Source: Vibrio neptunius (GTDB lineage Bacteria; Pseudomonadota; Gammaproteobacteria; Enterobacterales; Vibrionaceae). From it: a stretch of DNA of 60,473 nt. Positions 9,807-19,729 of this stretch are shown piece after piece. Where the stretch lies: the NCBI RefSeq assembly GCF_000967495.1, contig NZ_JXXU01000028.1:1-60473 (forward strand), given 5' to 3'. The notes under the pieces were generated by a model, which saw nothing but the letters and a program-made list of their open reading frames with translations, searched no databases and was not told the DNA's origin. Within the stretch, counting starts at the first letter, position 1, and the number at the start of each line of letters is the position of its first letter. A program made the translations under genes and the position numbers.

Positions 9807-10727
9807 TTAGTAGCGAATTTTCGGGTCAATCATTGCAAGTAAGATATCTACAATCGCGTTGAATAAGATGAATAGGAAACCAATTAAGATGGTTACACCC
9901 ATTACTAGCGAGTAGTCACGGTTAAATGCAGCGTTAACGAAAAGCTTACCGATACCTGGCAGGCCGAAGATAGTTTCAATAACTACCGAACCTGTGATGA
10001 TACCTACGAATGCTGGGCCCATGTAAGACACAACAGGGAGAAGTGCTGGTTTAAGAGCATGCTTTACAATGATGTAGCGGTAACTTAGACCTTTCGCACG
10101 AGCGGTACGGATAAAGTTACTGTTCAGTGTTTCAATCATCGAACCACGGGTGATACGAGCGAATGTCGCTACGTAGAGCAGTGACATGCCAATGACTGGT
10201 AGCACTAGATATTTCAAGCTGCCGTCTTGCCAGCCTCCTGCAGGAAATAGGTTCCAATGAAGTGAGAACAAATAGATAAGTGCTGGTGCTAACACAAATG
10301 AAGGCATCACGACACCCAACATGGCGGTCGACATGATGGTGTAGTCTACCCAAGTATTCTGCTTAAGCGCTGCGATAGTCCCGACGGTGACTCCCATAAT
10401 AACGGTAAAAATAAAGGCAATAAAACCTACCTTTGCCGATACTGGTAGCGCGACCGAGATGAGCTCGTTTACAGAGTAATCTAGGTACTTAAACGACGGA
10501 CCAAAATCACCTTGGACAACGTTAGTCAAGTACGTGGTGTATTGCTCAAATACAGGCTTATCTAGACCGTATTTAGCTTCAATGTTTGCCATAACTTCTG
10601 GCGGTAATGGACGTTCACTCGAGAATGGGTTACCCGGTGCGAAACGCATAAGAAAGAAAGATATAGTGATCAGAACCAACATGGTTGGGATCGCCTCAAA
10701 TATCCTTTTCGCGATGAATTTAAGCAT
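9807..10727 (-). CDS. oppB: Oligopeptide ABC transporter permease OppB
   Basis: OppB is the partner permease, 306 residues, beginning MLKFIAKRIFEAIPTMLVLITISF as a first membrane helix (about 9-30), with five more helices and the EAA motif near residues 190-215 (RTARAKGLSYRYIIVKHALKPA). The C-terminus ends in LLAMIDPKIRY, a typical ending. It is separated from oppA by 135 bp containing a stem-loop, the common arrangement by which the binding protein is made in excess over the membrane subunits. Confidence 0.95.
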   Translation of the reverse strand: MLKFIAKRIFEAIPTMLVLITISFFLMRFAPGNPFSSERPLPPEVMANIEAKYGLDKPVFEQYTTYLTNVVQGDFGPSFKYLDYSVNELISVALPVSAKVGFIAFIFTVIMGVTVGTIAALKQNTWVDYTIMSTAMLGVVMPSFVLAPALIYLFSLHWNLFPAGGWQDGSLKYLVLPVIGMSLLYVATFARITRGSMIETLNSNFIRTARAKGLSYRYIIVKHALKPALLPVVSYMGPAFVGIITGSVVIETIFGLPGIGKLFVNAAFNRDYSLVMGVTILIGFLFILFNAIVDILLAMIDPKIRY

Positions 10728-10800
10728 AAACTCACTCTTTCAGTCTGTGACAGTTAAAAATGAAGAAACAACCGAATTTCTACGAATTCAGATTGCAGAA

Positions 10801-10832
10801 AGGCACTGCATGTCATTTCTCACATGCAGGCC
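10801..10832 (-). promoter_or_regulatory. oppA-oppB intergenic stem-loop
   Basis: The arms CTGCATGT and ACATGCAG pair around 8 nt, extended by AGGC and GCCT with one bulged A. Placed between oppA and oppB, it probably stabilises or partly terminates the oppA message; this role is inference from position. Confidence 0.6.
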
Positions 10833-10862
10833 TATATTTTTATAGTTCGATCAGTTCAAGAG

Positions 10863-12533
10863 TTACTTGACGATGTAGAGATCTTTAGAGTAGATCTTCT
10901 CTTCTGGGTTGTTTGCTGGGAAGCCACCAACCTTAGGAGAAAGTAGACGTGATTTCACGTACTGGTAGATAGGGGCGATAGGCATATCTTTCGCTAGTAG
11001 CTTTTCCGCTTCTAGGTAAAGTGCTTGACGCTCTTCTTCTGAAGTCGATGCAATCGCTTTAGCCATGATTTCATCATACTCTTTGCTGCCGTAGTGAACA
11101 CCACCCGTGGTGTTGTTACTCTTCATAAGTGTTAGGAATGAAGACGCTTCATTGTAGTCACCACACCATCCGGCACGAGCAACTTCAAAGTCTCCTGAGT
11201 CCTTGGAAGATAGGTAAGTTTTCCACTCTTGGTTTTCTAGAGTAACTTCTAGACCCAGTGTTTTCTTCCACATTGAACCCAGTGCTACCGCGATTTTCTT
11301 GTGGTTTTCAGAAGTGTTGTAAAGCAGATTGAATTTCAGTGGGTTGTCTTTACCATAGCCCGCTTCAGCGAGAAGACGTGCCGCTTCTGCATCACGTTCT
11401 GCTTGAGTCATTTGACCATATGCTGGCATTTCTGGGTTGAATCCAGCGGTGATCTCAGGCGTTAGGAAGTAAGCAGGTTTTTGGCCTTGCGCTAAGATCG
11501 CGTCAGTTACAATGTTACGGTCAATAGCATAAGAGATGGCTTTACGAACGCGAACATCGTCAAATGGTGGTTTCTTAGTATTGAAGCTGTAGTAATAAGT
11601 ACATAGGTTGCCCGTCACCGATACTTCTTCTGGGTGCTCCTTCTTAAGACGCTTGAAGTGTTCAACAGGTAATTCGTAAGAGACATCAATTTCGCCAGCA
11701 AGGAAGCGGTTCATTTCAGCTACCTGGTTTTCGATAGGTAGGAAAGTTACTTTATTTAGCTTGGTGTTTGCGTTATCCCAGTATTGTTCATTGCGCTTAA
11801 GTACCAAGCGCTCGTTAACAACCCAGTTGTCAACAACAAACGCACCGTTACCAACAAAGTGTTCTGGTTTCGTCCACTGATCACCATACTTCTCTACTGT
11901 TGCTTTATGAACAGGTTTCACTGTTGTGTGACCCATCATCATTACAAAGTAAGGAACAGCGGTATCTAGTTCAACAACCAGCGTGTGGTCATCGACTGCT
12001 TTAACACCTAATTCGCTCTTATCTTTTTTGCCTGCAACGATGTCTTTTGCGTTCAACATCTTGGTGTATTCCATGTACCAAGCGTATGGAGAAGCTGTGT
12101 TTGGATCAACTGCGCGCTGGAAGCTGTAAACAAAATCGCCAGCCGTAACAGGATCGCCATTCGACCATTGTGCGTCTTTACGTAGGTGGAAAGTGAAAGT
12201 TTTGTTGTCTGCTGTTTCCCAAGATTCTGCAACACCAGGAACCGTATTACCATCAGCATCTTGGTTCACTAAGCCCTCTAGAAGATCACGAATGACGTGA
12301 GATTCTGGTACACCTTGAGATTTGTGTGGGTCGATTGTCGCCACTTCGGTACCGTTACCACGGACAATTTCTTGTACGTCAGCAAGTTCAGCTTTCTGAG
12401 AGTCTGATTTCGCTTCAGGAGTAGGTACTGGCTGTGCAGCTTGCTTTTCTTCTGGCTTGTCGCCACAACCAGTTAAAGCTAAAGAGAGGCCCGCGCCAAC
12501 AAATAGAGCGCGCGTAATTTTGTTCTTATACAT
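10863..12533 (-). CDS. oppA: Oligopeptide-binding lipoprotein OppA
   Basis: OppA is a periplasmic family-5 solute-binding protein that delivers peptides to OppBCDF. The ATG at 12533 has a GGAG site 10 nt upstream and gives a 556-residue product with the signal MYKNKITRALFVGAGLSLAL and lipobox LTGC, so it is probably lipidated at Cys23. Longer in-frame starts would put 43 residues before the signal peptide and are rejected. Family motifs include TIDPHKSQGVPESHVIRDL, the SBP_bac_5 body and GAFVVDNWVVNERLVLKRN. First gene of the opp operon. Confidence 0.95.
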   Translation of the reverse strand: MYKNKITRALFVGAGLSLALTGCGDKPEEKQAAQPVPTPEAKSDSQKAELADVQEIVRGNGTEVATIDPHKSQGVPESHVIRDLLEGLVNQDADGNTVPGVAESWETADNKTFTFHLRKDAQWSNGDPVTAGDFVYSFQRAVDPNTASPYAWYMEYTKMLNAKDIVAGKKDKSELGVKAVDDHTLVVELDTAVPYFVMMMGHTTVKPVHKATVEKYGDQWTKPEHFVGNGAFVVDNWVVNERLVLKRNEQYWDNANTKLNKVTFLPIENQVAEMNRFLAGEIDVSYELPVEHFKRLKKEHPEEVSVTGNLCTYYYSFNTKKPPFDDVRVRKAISYAIDRNIVTDAILAQGQKPAYFLTPEITAGFNPEMPAYGQMTQAERDAEAARLLAEAGYGKDNPLKFNLLYNTSENHKKIAVALGSMWKKTLGLEVTLENQEWKTYLSSKDSGDFEVARAGWCGDYNEASSFLTLMKSNNTTGGVHYGSKEYDEIMAKAIASTSEEERQALYLEAEKLLAKDMPIAPIYQYVKSRLLSPKVGGFPANNPEEKIYSKDLYIVK

Positions 12534-13162
12534 GTGTAAAACTCCAAGTTTTTCATTTGCATCCATGACTTCTTTGCACGGTACTAGAACGGACAGTGAT
12601 TTAGATCTGTTTAGCTCAAAATTTAAGCATAAAAATCTAAAATCGCACAAAGATTGCGGCACACATTATCAATCATTGGATTAATTTGCCATAAAAATGT
12701 AGCGAAAAATCGTTTAATTCTCCGATCAGTGCGACATTTTGGTAAAAAACACTACTAAAGAAATGATTACCAGTGTATTTGAATAAGAAATTCTTTAGGT
12801 TCAGATTGAAGTGCCTATTTATCTGATAAGCTGCAACTTTTTAGCATCTTATTCTGAATATTTTGCAGAAATTTTAACAAAAGTTATGCAAGCAACCTAA
12901 CATTTAGCTACATTGCCCTTACAAAAATAGCATTCTGTGAGGTTAATCACTCTGTTGCACAAGCAATGTGCTCTATGCCCCATTTTGGACTCAGCCCCTC
13001 AACCAACCTCCCCAAATAATTAACACACCGACAACATAAGCCAACCAAATGAAAAATATGGTTTTTTAGTTTTTTCTTAGCTTTTTTTAAGCTTAATCAT
13101 TTGTGAGCGAGCCGTATGCACATTGATATACCGCTACCCCCCACAACTGTATAGGCACCTCT
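12534..13162. promoter_or_regulatory. oppA-volA divergent intergenic region
   Basis: This 629-bp AT-rich region separates the divergent oppA and volA genes and must contain both promoters. Apart from one CRP-like palindrome, described separately, no gene or clear operator was found. T-rich tracts and an AAGCTTTTTTTAAGCTT-like element occur at 13078-13094. Confidence 0.5.
12936..12951. promoter_or_regulatory. CRP-like binding site
   Basis: The sequence TGTGA-GGTTAA-TCACT matches the CRP consensus TGTGA-N6-TCACA at all but the last base. It lies 212 bp before volA and about 400 bp before oppA. Carbon-source control of lipid or peptide scavenging would make sense, but the target promoter is not established. 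Confidence 0.45.
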
Positions 13163-15466
13163 ATGATGAGAAAGCTCCATATACTAGCAGCATTACTCTC
13201 TGCCGTATTTGTACTCACTGGTTGCGATGGTGAAGAAAGCACCACAGAAAACATTGCGGTAGAAATTCCTTTTGCATTAAATCGCATTCCAATGCCAAAT
13301 GATGGCTATGGATACGATGACGATAGTTCCCTCTCTCTACCCGATGAACCTGCATCTCCTCTGAGCTATTCGAGCAACGAAGAATACGAGGCCTACTACC
13401 AGAGTTTTGAGACCAGTCTTGCTGCGGTTGATGGTTGGGGGCTATGTATTGAACCTATCGTGATTCCACTTGATAGCGTCAATTCGGGTCAAGTACCTGC
13501 CATAGATTCGTCTTCGCTGGAGGGTAACATACTACTACTGGATGGTTCGGGAAATGAAATCAACGACACAAAACTGACAAGTGATGGCCGTCAGTTGACT
13601 ATCCAGTGTCGTGCCGCACTGCAACCTAGTACTCCCTATTACCTCGCGGTAACCAATGGAGTAAAAACCACTCAAGGCAAACCATTGCAACCTTCGAGTG
13701 GATTCACTCAACTGCTTACTGCGGATCCAAGTGAGCTAGATGAGCATGAAAAGTGGCTGCAAAGCACAACCCAAGAGGCTGTCGATATTTACCACGCAAG
13801 GAACAATCACCACGACCTCGTTTATGCCGCTAAATTTACCACTCAAAATAGCTACTCGGTTATAGACAACGTCATTACTCAAACACTAATAGATAAACCC
13901 TCTATTGATTGGAGCGCAGTCGAATATGAAAAGAAAGGACTTCCTACCGCAGATCCGAAGGATCGATATGTTGTAGTCCGAGCTCACTTGATTGCTAACT
14001 ATTATTTGCCATTGACGCAGGATACAGCCGTTGATAAAAGCTGCACACTCGACCGCTATGACCCTATATCTAACTGCCCATCAATGTACAAATGGATGAC
14101 AGGAGTCAATGGCGAACACCTAACAGAGCAATACTTTTCCAAGACTAGCTGGACAGAGAAGATTGCCATACACAACGACAACTCTACCATCATAGCTGTT
14201 GACTTTTATTTACCTTTCATTACAGGTAAAACGACGACCAAAGCTGATGCGATCGATTACATTGAAAATACATCGAATCCAACCGTACTTTTTATTCACG
14301 GTATAACGGGCAGTAAAGACGATGCATCCCTAGTAAGTAAAAAATATGTCAAGGACGGCCAAGAATACATTTTTGCCGCGATAGATATGCCTTATCACGG
14401 AAAGAGGGTGGTATGTGATGCCTCTGACTACATAGACCCAGAAGATGCATACTGCCCAACGGGGGGAAAACCTATTAGCGCCCGTGCAGACAAATCCTAT
14501 TTTATCAATATAACCTCCCCTTTAACTTTACGTTCTAACCTGCACCAATCGGTTAGCGATTTTATTGGCCTAAGATGGGCGATGAACTTCGGCAACCCAA
14601 ACGCTAATCGCGAGGCACACCTCGTAGGCGTTTCTCTGGGTGGAATTATGTCGGTGATGACCACTGAGGCGACATATGATCAAGATAGCCGTCAAATCAG
14701 AGGTTTAGAATTAGAAACCTCAAACTATGCAGTGCCGGGCCAAGGCCTAGTTAACCTGACTCTGTCATCTTTAACACTTGGATCGGAAATGGAAGCGTCC
14801 GTGAAAAAATCAGCGGATGTTCAACGCGCCATCGCGGAAACCTTGATACCTAATTTATGTACGGCTGATACAAGCAATGAAGAATGTATTACTCAACTCA
14901 ATAATCACAGTGGCCCGTTAAGCGACAGCATTGAAATGTTGGAAGACGAGATCTTTGACGCTTTAATTCCAGTTTTAAAACATGGCGTCCAGCAAACAAT
15001 TGATGGTTCCGATCCCGCTGGAAAGGTCGCTCGCCAACGCAAAGCTAAACAGCCAACCTTACTTATTGAAGCCGTTGGTGATTGTGGTACCCAGTGTGAA
15101 GTCGGAGAGTACATGCCAGATACCGTCGTTCCGAACAATGCCGATAACAATGTCATGACGGGTACTGACCCTTTGATTATCGCTCTTGGACTCAACTCGA
15201 TCTTGGATACCACAAGCGATTCAAATGGAATACGGGGGGTCATTAAGGCAACGGTCGGAGGTCACGGCACGTTCCTATTCCCATATGAAGGCCCAATGGA
15301 TGAAACTGGGCTGCCATCTTTCTCAGAGATAGAAGCAGTAGAGGACTCTCGTCAAACACAACAAGATGCCGTTTTAGAAATGATTCAAACAAAGGGCAAA
15401 GTTATAACACTCGATGATAGTGATTTTATCAATATTGTAGATAACAACGACGAGGCTGAAGAATGA
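13163..15466 (+). CDS. volA: Surface lysophospholipase lipoprotein VolA
   Basis: The 767-residue product has a lipoprotein signal (MRKLHILAALLSAVFVLTGC) and the layout of the Vibrio VolA / Pla-1-cef extracellular lipase family, which releases fatty acids from exogenous lysophosphatidylcholine at the cell surface. The alpha/beta-hydrolase core has LFIHGITGSKDD near residue 378 and the nucleophile elbow GVSLGG with Ser491; GGHGTF near residue 697 probably supplies the catalytic His. The next gene, a FadL homologue, overlaps by 4 bp, exactly the volA-fadL pairing known in V. cholerae. Two ATGs are adjacent at 13163 and 13166. Confidence 0.9.
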   Translation: MMRKLHILAALLSAVFVLTGCDGEESTTENIAVEIPFALNRIPMPNDGYGYDDDSSLSLPDEPASPLSYSSNEEYEAYYQSFETSLAAVDGWGLCIEPIVIPLDSVNSGQVPAIDSSSLEGNILLLDGSGNEINDTKLTSDGRQLTIQCRAALQPSTPYYLAVTNGVKTTQGKPLQPSSGFTQLLTADPSELDEHEKWLQSTTQEAVDIYHARNNHHDLVYAAKFTTQNSYSVIDNVITQTLIDKPSIDWSAVEYEKKGLPTADPKDRYVVVRAHLIANYYLPLTQDTAVDKSCTLDRYDPISNCPSMYKWMTGVNGEHLTEQYFSKTSWTEKIAIHNDNSTIIAVDFYLPFITGKTTTKADAIDYIENTSNPTVLFIHGITGSKDDASLVSKKYVKDGQEYIFAAIDMPYHGKRVVCDASDYIDPEDAYCPTGGKPISARADKSYFINITSPLTLRSNLHQSVSDFIGLRWAMNFGNPNANREAHLVGVSLGGIMSVMTTEATYDQDSRQIRGLELETSNYAVPGQGLVNLTLSSLTLGSEMEASVKKSADVQRAIAETLIPNLCTADTSNEECITQLNNHSGPLSDSIEMLEDEIFDALIPVLKHGVQQTIDGSDPAGKVARQRKAKQPTLLIEAVGDCGTQCEVGEYMPDTVVPNNADNNVMTGTDPLIIALGLNSILDTTSDSNGIRGVIKATVGGHGTFLFPYEGPMDETGLPSFSEIEAVEDSRQTQQDAVLEMIQTKGKVITLDDSDFINIVDNNDEAEE

Positions 15467-16662
15467 AAAAAATCATATTTGGCTTCACAGCTCTATCTGC
15501 AACATTACAAGCACATGCCGCAGGCTTTCAACTTAATGCTCAATCGGCAACCGGTTTAGGGCGCGCATTCGCGGGTGATGCAATCATTGCGGATAATGCA
15601 TCGATTGTAGCGAAAAACGCGGCGGCGATGAGTTTAATCGATAAGCCGATGTTCTCTATTGGTGCAGTGAATATTGCCAGCCAAGTAGACTTCAGCAATA
15701 TCCGCTACACTACGCCTAGTTCCTCCACACAGGCAATTGGCGATACAGGGCTGGACAACAACACCTTTATTCCTAATGCTCATCTGGTGTACCCACTAGA
15801 GGGTACAGACTGGACACTAGGTGCGACGATTCATTCAAACTTCGGTACCGACGTTGAATTTGAAGATAGCTTTGAGGCCCCTATTTTTGGCGGTAAGACT
15901 TACCTTAGCAGCATTAATGGAGGCTTTTCTGCAGCCTACCAGTTGAATGAATCTTGGTCCCTTGGTGGCGGTATCGATCTTATATACGGACAGGGCGAGA
16001 TATCTCGGACACCGAACAGTGCTACCCCTCTTCGGATTGATGCAAATGGTGTAGGACTTGGCTTTAATCTAGGTGTTGCCTATCTTGTTGATGAAGACAA
16101 CCGATTTGGATTGTCGTATCGATGCAGTCCTGAGCTAACAGCCGATGGAGATGTGTATGCCTGGGAGCAAGGGAAAACGAATAGTGTCGATATTCCTCTC
16201 CCTGACACCATTGAGTTCTCCGGCTACCACAAACTCAACGCAAAATGGGCCGCACACTACAGCCTACAGTACGTTGCGTGGTCTGAATTTGATAATCTGA
16301 CCTCGGAACATTACAGCGCATCAATTAAAGATTATGCATGGAAAAATGCAGGTCATGTTTCTGTTGGTATTACACACCAACTAAACAAAGATATTGAGTT
16401 GCGGGCAGGTTATATGTATGACCTTTCACCTGTCGATCAGATCAGTTCACTGTCAATACCTGACACTGATCGACACTGGTTTACATTCGGAGGGTCATAC
16501 GCAGCGACGGATCAGCTAAAGTTAGATTTGTCTATCGGGTATTTAACCGGAATGCAGACAGCAATCAATGAATCGCAAACCGTTGTTGATGAGTACAATA
16601 TCGAAGCGACGGTCAATACCCATGCTTGGTTGGTTGGTGCTCAGTTAAACTACACTTTTTAA
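15463..16662 (+). CDS. FadL-family outer-membrane fatty-acid channel
   Basis: This is a 399-residue OmpP1/FadL/TodX beta-barrel. After the signal peptide (about 20 residues, ending AHA-AGFQLN) comes the FadL N-terminal plug signature AGFQLNAQSATGLGRAFAG, followed by alternating aromatic beta-strands and a C-terminal strand ending in Phe (LVGAQLNYTF), as needed for BAM insertion. The ATG overlaps the volA stop as ATGA with GAGG upstream, so translation is coupled. VolA frees fatty acids and this channel should import them. Confidence 0.92.
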   Translation: MKKIIFGFTALSATLQAHAAGFQLNAQSATGLGRAFAGDAIIADNASIVAKNAAAMSLIDKPMFSIGAVNIASQVDFSNIRYTTPSSSTQAIGDTGLDNNTFIPNAHLVYPLEGTDWTLGATIHSNFGTDVEFEDSFEAPIFGGKTYLSSINGGFSAAYQLNESWSLGGGIDLIYGQGEISRTPNSATPLRIDANGVGLGFNLGVAYLVDEDNRFGLSYRCSPELTADGDVYAWEQGKTNSVDIPLPDTIEFSGYHKLNAKWAAHYSLQYVAWSEFDNLTSEHYSASIKDYAWKNAGHVSVGITHQLNKDIELRAGYMYDLSPVDQISSLSIPDTDRHWFTFGGSYAATDQLKLDLSIGYLTGMQTAINESQTVVDEYNIEATVNTHAWLVGAQLNYTF

Positions 16663-16687
16663 GCTGCTAGTTTTACATCAACACCTC

Positions 16688-16720
16688 AAGCCAGCTCAAA
16701 AGAGTTGGCTTTTTCTTTTC
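16688..16720 (+). terminator. Terminator of the volA-fadL operon
   Basis: The arms AAGCCAGCTC and GAGTTGGCTT pair around AAAA, followed by TTTTCTTTTC, 26 bases after the fadL-like stop. Confidence 0.85.
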
Positions 16721-16793
16721 TGTGGTTAGGCAGACTATATAGATAGTGATAAACTTAATCATGAGCTATTGGTATCTTTTGACTCGGTGAATA

Positions 16794-18698
16794 ATGCCCA
16801 CGAACCTTGTGTTAATTATCACAATTCTTATTTTCACTTTCCCCTTGCCCGCTTTGGCCGCGTGTCATATCCAAACGGATAGCGATTATCTTTACTTACA
16901 CACGAATACTGAACATAAAGCGCTGTTGACCTTTTATTACGACTCACTTTGCAAACCAGGAGAAGTCGAGCTTTCACATATTGAATTGCCACCGAACGCA
17001 TCAGTATCTGAACAAGCCCTTTATTATTTCGGCCTCAAAAATCTCCGTAAATACGAGGGATTAAGAACACCCAAGATTCCTGAACTGCTTAAACTCGGTG
17101 AAAACAGCCAAATTGAGTGGATTAGTGCAGAAGCGACGCTAAACAAAGCCATTCACTTGATTGAGTCAGATCTACTTTTAGAAGGTGAATTTCTGCTCCA
17201 CGAAGTGATTCCAATTGCTAGGGATATTGGCTACAAGAGGTTACTGGGTCGCACTTATCGTTGGCTGGGAAACGTTAAGGCTCAGCGCTCAAATCTTAAA
17301 TCCAGCCTCAATTATTATAAAACCGCCTATGAGATCATGACAGAAATCGGAGATGACTTTCAAACGACCATGACACTCAACAATATCGCGACTGTCTACA
17401 TGCAGTCAGACGAGTGGAAGCGTGCCAACACATACATCACACGCGCACTAGAGCTGTATCAGAAACAAGGTTATGACAACAGCTTGTTTGAAGCCATTAT
17501 GTACTCCAATGTCAGTGCCATTGATTTTGCTATGGGCAAAAAAGAGCGCTCTGAACAATACATGCTAATGGCACTCAAAGAAGCAGAAAATACAGGGTCA
17601 GACAAGATTAAGTTTTCTACGTTATCAAATATGTCACAGCGATACAGTGACGTCGGAAATTCACAAGAAGCACTCACACTCGCCAAGCAATGCATTGAAG
17701 AAAGTCAGGCTCTCGATACCCAGTCAAACCTCACCTTAGCGATTTGCTACGAAGCCTATTCAGAGGCAAGTTTCGTTGCTCAAGACTACCAAAACAGTAT
17801 CGATTACGCCAAACGGGTTCTTGACGCATTGCACACCTCAGAAAGCAGCGAAGTTGTTTGGGAAATTCAAACTCTCAACACATTAGTCAAAGCCTATGAG
17901 GCACAGGGGAATTATCAACAAGCTTTGGCTTACATGAAATTGCTATCACAGGTACGTCAAAACTTCTACCGTCAGACGTACGATGCTGAAATCTTGAGTG
18001 AAAAAAACGCACTTGAAAGGCAATTAAACAAAAGTGAAATACAGTTACTAGAAGCACAAAATGAATTGCAGCAAACCAATCTGCGTTCTCAACGTACTCG
18101 TGAAGTTTTGTTTATTATCTTTTTCTTCGCATTAGCTTACCTCGTTAGTCGACGTCTGTGGAAGATGAAACGGATTACCAAAGAGCTAAAAAATCAAAAC
18201 ACGACGGACTCACTGACTGGTTTAGCCAATCGACGTTATATTGAATACTGGTTATCTCAACCTGATAGCGTAAAAAAGAGTGACTATTACGCTCTGAGTG
18301 TTATCGACATTGACCACTTCAAGCAATTCAATGACACTCACGGCCATGATGTGGGTGATACGGTACTCAAGGCCACAGCACAACAGTTAAAGAAAAATAC
18401 CCGTGGCCACGATATTGTCGCTCGCTGGGGCGGAGAGGAGTTTGTCCTAATCATTCCTATCGATAGCGCACATAGCGTTGAAGAAACCTTAGAGAGAGTC
18501 AGGAAAAGTGTTGAAGATCATAGCGTTAATGTAGGAGAGGAAAATCTTGCGGTGACTATTTCGATCGGAACTCAGCTTTGCCATTACCAAGACATTCAAG
18601 CAGACTGGGATGGTATGTTCAGAAGCGCCGATAAAGCACTCTACCAAGCGAAGCTAAGTGGGCGCAATCGATGTATCACATTTGATTGCCAACACTGA
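16794..18698 (+). CDS. Periplasmic-TPR diguanylate cyclase
   Basis: The 634-residue protein has a signal peptide (residues 1-22, PALAA), a Cys-containing periplasmic N-terminus, tetratricopeptide-like repeats from about 110 to 400 (for example GRTYRWLGNVKAQRSNLKSS), a coiled-coil stretch around 400-430, one membrane helix near 438-455 and a cytoplasmic GGDEF domain. The active site is GGEEF at 546-550, with an intact I-site RGHD at 537-540, so it should be active and product-inhibited. TPR-sensor cyclases usually sense a protein or peptide cue; the ligand is unknown. It is convergent with the binding-protein gene 13 bp away. Confidence 0.9.
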   Translation: MPTNLVLIITILIFTFPLPALAACHIQTDSDYLYLHTNTEHKALLTFYYDSLCKPGEVELSHIELPPNASVSEQALYYFGLKNLRKYEGLRTPKIPELLKLGENSQIEWISAEATLNKAIHLIESDLLLEGEFLLHEVIPIARDIGYKRLLGRTYRWLGNVKAQRSNLKSSLNYYKTAYEIMTEIGDDFQTTMTLNNIATVYMQSDEWKRANTYITRALELYQKQGYDNSLFEAIMYSNVSAIDFAMGKKERSEQYMLMALKEAENTGSDKIKFSTLSNMSQRYSDVGNSQEALTLAKQCIEESQALDTQSNLTLAICYEAYSEASFVAQDYQNSIDYAKRVLDALHTSESSEVVWEIQTLNTLVKAYEAQGNYQQALAYMKLLSQVRQNFYRQTYDAEILSEKNALERQLNKSEIQLLEAQNELQQTNLRSQRTREVLFIIFFFALAYLVSRRLWKMKRITKELKNQNTTDSLTGLANRRYIEYWLSQPDSVKKSDYYALSVIDIDHFKQFNDTHGHDVGDTVLKATAQQLKKNTRGHDIVARWGGEEFVLIIPIDSAHSVEETLERVRKSVEDHSVNVGEENLAVTISIGTQLCHYQDIQADWDGMFRSADKALYQAKLSGRNRCITFDCQH

Positions 18699-18711
18699 TG
18701 CAAACAAACAC

Positions 18712-19671
18712 TTATTGGCAATTAACTGACCCCAGCAGCTGTTGAACATACTCTGAGTTGCGTTCGATCCAAGCCTTCGCAGCCCCTTGAACATCAAGAT
18801 TCTCAACATCCACTAATGTGGCTGCCATCGCGATATCTCTATTGTTAAGTTGAAAGCGTTGCACCACTTCGTAAGCGCACTGAGAACGACTTTTAAGCTG
18901 ATTAGAGATGGCGATTTTCAGCCAACCACCGGATGGATTACCACAATCCCACAAATATTTAGGATTTGTCCCCCAAGAAGGATCTTCTTCACATTCATAT
19001 GTATAGGCAGGGAACTCAATAAAGCTTCCTGCGTAGACAAACTCTACCCAGTTGGGTGTCCAATTGAAAATAAGCAGAGGCTTTTTTTGTGCCACATACT
19101 GATGAATTTTCTCATTTATCGCTTGCCCGCTGGGTAGCACAATCACTTTGAAATTGAGGTCAAGAGCTCGGATCCTCGCGTTATCGGGTTTCTCCCAAGG
19201 CCCTGAATAAAAGGTTCCTACCTGCTCGCCATTTTCTGCGAACAGGGAAAAGCATGACTCCAGAGCCTTCCAGTCCGGTAGCCCTGGGCACAAGGTTTCA
19301 ACATAATCTGGATACCACCATTCCTCTCGTGTCTTTGCTTGATGGGTGGTACCTTCTTCAATCAAAGATTTGTCTCGCAATTCTCGGTATTGAGGCCCCA
19401 TTGACCCTTCCCAAACTTCCACCTGAATATCCGCTTTACCTGTACTCAAATACATCCATTGTGGCGTTGAAGAAATGGCAATGACTTCAGTATCGACGTG
19501 CTTTGACTGTAAGATCTCTGCCAATACGTGCGTAAGCACTCGCTGGCTAGACCAATCCAGCTCAAGAAGCCGAACGGTTTCAGCAATCACACTGGAGGAA
19601 AAACAGCAGGTTAAGCCAATAATTACTTTTGCAGTATTTATCTTCATAACAACAGACGAACAAATCTTCAT
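18712..19671 (-). CDS. Orphan OpuAC/ProX-type periplasmic binding protein
   Basis: The 319-residue product has a signal peptide ending SSSVIA and the fold of glycine-betaine/choline/proline-type binding proteins, with EVWEGSMGP near residue 83, REEWWYP near 111 and FNWTPNWVEF near 201. The many Trp in these loops are consistent with an aromatic cage for a quaternary amine. No permease or ATPase gene is adjacent, so it is an orphan. It is last in a minus-strand set after the decarboxylase (58-bp gap) and chemoreceptor. The start is uncertain: ATGs at 19671 and 19647 both lack a good ribosome site, and the second gives a cleaner signal peptide. Confidence 0.8.
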   Translation of the reverse strand: MKICSSVVMKINTAKVIIGLTCCFSSSVIAETVRLLELDWSSQRVLTHVLAEILQSKHVDTEVIAISSTPQWMYLSTGKADIQVEVWEGSMGPQYRELRDKSLIEEGTTHQAKTREEWWYPDYVETLCPGLPDWKALESCFSLFAENGEQVGTFYSGPWEKPDNARIRALDLNFKVIVLPSGQAINEKIHQYVAQKKPLLIFNWTPNWVEFVYAGSFIEFPAYTYECEEDPSWGTNPKYLWDCGNPSGGWLKIAISNQLKSRSQCAYEVVQRFQLNNRDIAMAATLVDVENLDVQGAAKAWIERNSEYVQQLLGSVNCQ

Positions 19672-19729
19672 AAATAAAGATTAGTTCATCTGTTAGCCGC
19701 AGTGTGCAAATCATTCATTCTCTAAATTT

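Noticed and set aside
12534..12662. N-terminal 43-residue extension of OppA
   Set aside because: It would place polar sequence before a perfect lipoprotein signal, and the ATG at 12533 has a GGAG site.
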